This document shows positions 62,037 through 64,000 of a DNA stretch of 64,000 bases, piece by piece. Both the position numbers and the translations under genes were made by a program. How positions within the stretch are numbered: the stretch's first letter is position 1; every line of letters starts with the position of its first letter. The notes beneath the pieces are model-generated. The model was not told the origin of the DNA. It did no database searches and saw nothing but the letters and a program-made list of their open reading frames with translations. The stretch is from assembly GCA_020342235.1 (NCBI GenBank), contig CP073216.1:1506170-1570169 (forward strand), written 5' to 3'. Source of the DNA: Saccharomycopsis phalli. Taxonomy: Eukaryota; Ascomycota; Saccharomycetes; Ascoideales; Saccharomycopsidaceae.

Positions 62037-63017
62037 TTAGCAAACGTAGTTCGCTGTGTTAATATCATTTCTAATTAATGTGGCTTTGGTACCTTTAGTC
62101 AGAGTAATGGGACGGTCCTTAGAAAAATTAAAGAGCACTTTTTTCATCGTTTCTGAATCCCAATCACCATTCCCATATGTGCTTTGGGAGTGTGGATTAA
62201 TTGAAATAAAGTAAGCAATGAGCCCTGATACTTGTGGAGCAGCATATGAGGTACCTGAGAATGAAGATTCTTTAATTGAAATGCCCTCACCCGTGGCAAA
62301 GAAATCGACACATTGTCCCCAGTTCGAAAAGCTGGACTCGGCACCATTGAAATTGGAAGATCCAACAATTATTGCTTTTTTTGAACTGGTAAATGGAAGT
62401 TTACAGGCATCTTCATTTCTATTACCTGACGAAATCACGACATGAACTTTTGGATTATTGGTAAGAACCTTATCTAAATATTGCAGAGCTATATGAGGAG
62501 GATCTGATATAGGATCAATATCGCCGATACTCAAGTTGATAACAATACCTTTGGGGTGAGACTGTCGACGGTTTTCGTTATAATCCTTAATTGCATAATC
62601 AACACCCTTTAATGCCTCACGCGCTGTGAAGGGTCCATTAAATTTGATAGGGACGATGAATACTTGCGATTTTGGTGCGACACCTGTATATTTTCCAGAA
62701 GCAATGAGGGCAACATTAATAGCATGATGAGAATTATCCATCACGGGACGGGAGCGATCATTTTCGTCTTTATAAATAATTTGGGGCGGATTGTTGAATA
62801 GCTTGTTGTATTTGGATATATCTACCAGGGGTGCAGTGTCAATAACGTAGATAGCTACGCCTTCACCTGCTTGAGACTGATATTTATAGCACCAAGGGCC
62901 TTTCTCCGATAGTAGTTCAGGAGGGGTTGAGATGCGAGCCAAATATCTTGGGGCATTTTGTGTGACAATCACAGCAAGAGTTAAATGGAAAAGATAAAAG
63001 AAAATTGAGAGGAGCAT
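62037..63017 (-). CDS. Small secreted S8 subtilase lacking a propeptide (copy 2)
   Basis: 326 residues from the ATG at 63017. The frame is open further upstream, but this start gives a signal peptide (MLLSIFFYLFHLTLA) aligned with the copy at 56595. The catalytic set is complete: Asp60 in YVIDTAPL, His98 in NSHHAINVAL, Asn199 in ISSGNRNEDAC and Ser257 in SGTSYAAPQVSG. As in copy 1, the residues after the His diverge (HAINVA instead of HGTHVA) and no I9 propeptide precedes the domain. Identity between the copies is moderate and spread over the whole length, so they are not a fresh duplication. It lies ~0.7 kb from the telomeric array and its 3' end abuts an LTR. Confidence 0.85.
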   Translation of the reverse strand: MLLSIFFYLFHLTLAVIVTQNAPRYLARISTPPELLSEKGPWCYKYQSQAGEGVAIYVIDTAPLVDISKYNKLFNNPPQIIYKDENDRSRPVMDNSHHAINVALIASGKYTGVAPKSQVFIVPIKFNGPFTAREALKGVDYAIKDYNENRRQSHPKGIVINLSIGDIDPISDPPHIALQYLDKVLTNNPKVHVVISSGNRNEDACKLPFTSSKKAIIVGSSNFNGAESSFSNWGQCVDFFATGEGISIKESSFSGTSYAAPQVSGLIAYFISINPHSQSTYGNGDWDSETMKKVLFNFSKDRPITLTKGTKATLIRNDINTANYVC

Positions 63018-63213
63018 GATGAGAAGGCAGGAAAATATGTGATTGGGTAGTTGATATATAATAATTGAATATGGCCGTGTATAAATGTGAAACGGCAAAG
63101 AGAAGGAATAAAAAAAAATGTAGGGCGAATGATTTATGGTACGGAGTAATGAATTTTAGGTCGAACGGCACCAGGGTATTGGAGGTAGGCGAGAGCCATA
63201 TGATATGGGGAAG

Positions 63214-63465
63214 TGTTGTAATCTAGCGTTTCTCTCAATGGCTTCCATATCTTATTATTGTAAGTATGATAATTTATGTTGCTATTCTAGCTATTTCCTG
63301 TCCTATTTATATTCTTCTCTGAGATGCCTTCAGTTATCCTTAAATTCAGATACCTTTACCGGTGATCTCCTTAATGTATGATATCGCTGTCGATCTCTTT
63401 AATTTATGAGATCCCCGTTAGGACGATCTCCTTAATCTCTCAGATCCTCAAGACGATCTTCAACA
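63214..63465 (+). mobile_element. Solo LTR (family 2)
   Basis: 252 bp, TGTTGTAATCTAGCG ... GATCTTCAACA. Flanks GGAAG and TAAAG share only the last three bases. Nearest LTR to the telomere. Confidence 0.8.
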
Positions 63466-63727
63466 TAAAGGGCGATAGGATTATGTTAGACAAATGAAGG
63501 GACAGATGTGGGACAGAAGAGAAGGGATTAGTGGCTTAGAGGATGCATCAGGAGGCATGAAATGGCATGGTACGGGTTATGTGATATGTATAAATCATGT
63601 GATTGAATTGGCATGTGACGCGTTGATATCACGTGATATATCAAGGTCATGTGAGAAAGCTGTTATGTGATGAGGTGAAAATAGGTAACATGAGATGGCG
63701 TGGGAGAGCATGAGATGGCATGATGCA
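63466..63727. other. Telomere-proximal spacer
   Basis: Built of degenerate GATGGCATGA/CATGTGA-like words, including a TATCACGTGATATATC near-palindrome at ~63627-63642. No gene. Confidence 0.5.
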
Positions 63728-64000
63728 ATGTGCGGATGTGCGGATGTGCGGATGTGCGGATGTGCGGATGTGCGGATGTGCGGATGTGCGGATGTGCGGA
63801 TGTGCGGATGTGCGGATGTGCGGATGTGCGGATGTGCGGATGTGCGGATGTGCGGATGTGCGGATGTGCGGATGTGCGGATGTGTGATGTGCGGATGTGC
63901 GGATGTGCGGATGCGGATGTGCGGATGTGCGGATGTGCGGATGTGCGGATGTGCGATGTGCGGATGTGCGGATGTGCGGATTGCGGATGTGCGGATGTGC
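63728..64000 (+). repeat. Telomeric repeat array, 8-bp unit TGTGCGGA
   Basis: About 34 tandem copies of TGTGCGGA to the end of the window, with a few shortened or variant units after 63878 (for example GTGTGATG, GATGCGGA, GTGCGATG). The G-rich strand runs 5' to 3' toward the right end, as required for a right telomere. It resembles the TGTACGGATG and TGTGGGTG cores of other budding-yeast telomeres. Confidence 0.9.

Noticed and set aside
63728-64000. Regular direct repeats as a CRISPR array
   Set aside because: There are no unique spacers; the 8-bp contiguous G-rich array at the end of a eukaryotic contig is telomeric.

Overview
The window is about 64 kb of a budding-yeast (Saccharomycotina) chromosome that ends in a telomere on the right. 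Three observations support this. Compact, mostly intronless genes have clear yeast orthologues (RFC1, SLD2, ATP25, KTI12, MTG1, KEI1, SVF1, ACR3, an MKK1/2-type kinase, NMNAT). The tRNA genes are yeast-like, two of them with introns. The last ~270 bases are a G-rich 8-bp tandem array (unit TGTGCGGA) running toward the right end. The organism probably translates CUG as serine: a serine-type tRNA gene with anticodon CAG lies at 47823-47913, CTG is rare, and in-frame CTG codons in RFC1 and ACR3 fall where the S. cerevisiae proteins (recalled, not aligned by software) have Ser. Whether this is the Candida/Debaryomyces-type or the Saccharomycopsis/Ascoidea-type CUG-Ser lineage cannot be decided here.

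Layout. 0-5.4 kb: a truncated ORF at the left edge, a secreted repeat-rich protein that is a degenerate subtilisin relative, a nested pair of solo LTRs, and an intron-containing tRNA-Pro. 5.4-14 kb: NMNAT, an LtrA-family membrane protein and TTI1. 14-16.4 kb: low-complexity DNA and a LINE relic. 16.4-31.2 kb: the housekeeping core (MKK1/2, SLD2 and ATP25 divergently transcribed, ACR3, KTI12 and MTG1 divergent, tRNA-Asp, SVF1). 31.2-33.5 kb: retroelement relics and a solo LTR. 33.5-44.3 kb: KEI1 (one spliceosomal intron), an orphan secreted protein, RFC1, a sugar transporter and a GRE2-like reductase, all on the minus strand. 44.3-51.4 kb: gene-poor DNA with LTRs, a LINE relic and the putative tRNA-Ser(CAG). 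51.4-52.9 kb: a secreted DUF1996 protein. 53-63.7 kb: subtelomere with two small secreted subtilases, a broken LINE reverse transcriptase, a gag-like relic and a dense cluster of nested solo LTRs. 63.73-64 kb: telomere.

How the genes relate. SLD2 and RFC1 are replication genes and both carry ACGCGT (MluI-box) sites just upstream, so cell-cycle co-regulation is plausible. KTI12 (tRNA modification with Elongator), MTG1 and ATP25 (mitochondrial translation) and NMNAT (NAD) are independent housekeeping functions. The most unusual theme is the subtilase family. The left-hand member has an inhibitor-type propeptide split by ~500 residues of tandem repeats and has lost the catalytic serine block. 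The two subtelomeric members keep Asp, His, Asn and Ser but have no propeptide.

The provided translations use the standard code. If CUG is Ser, every leucine encoded by CTG should be read as serine.
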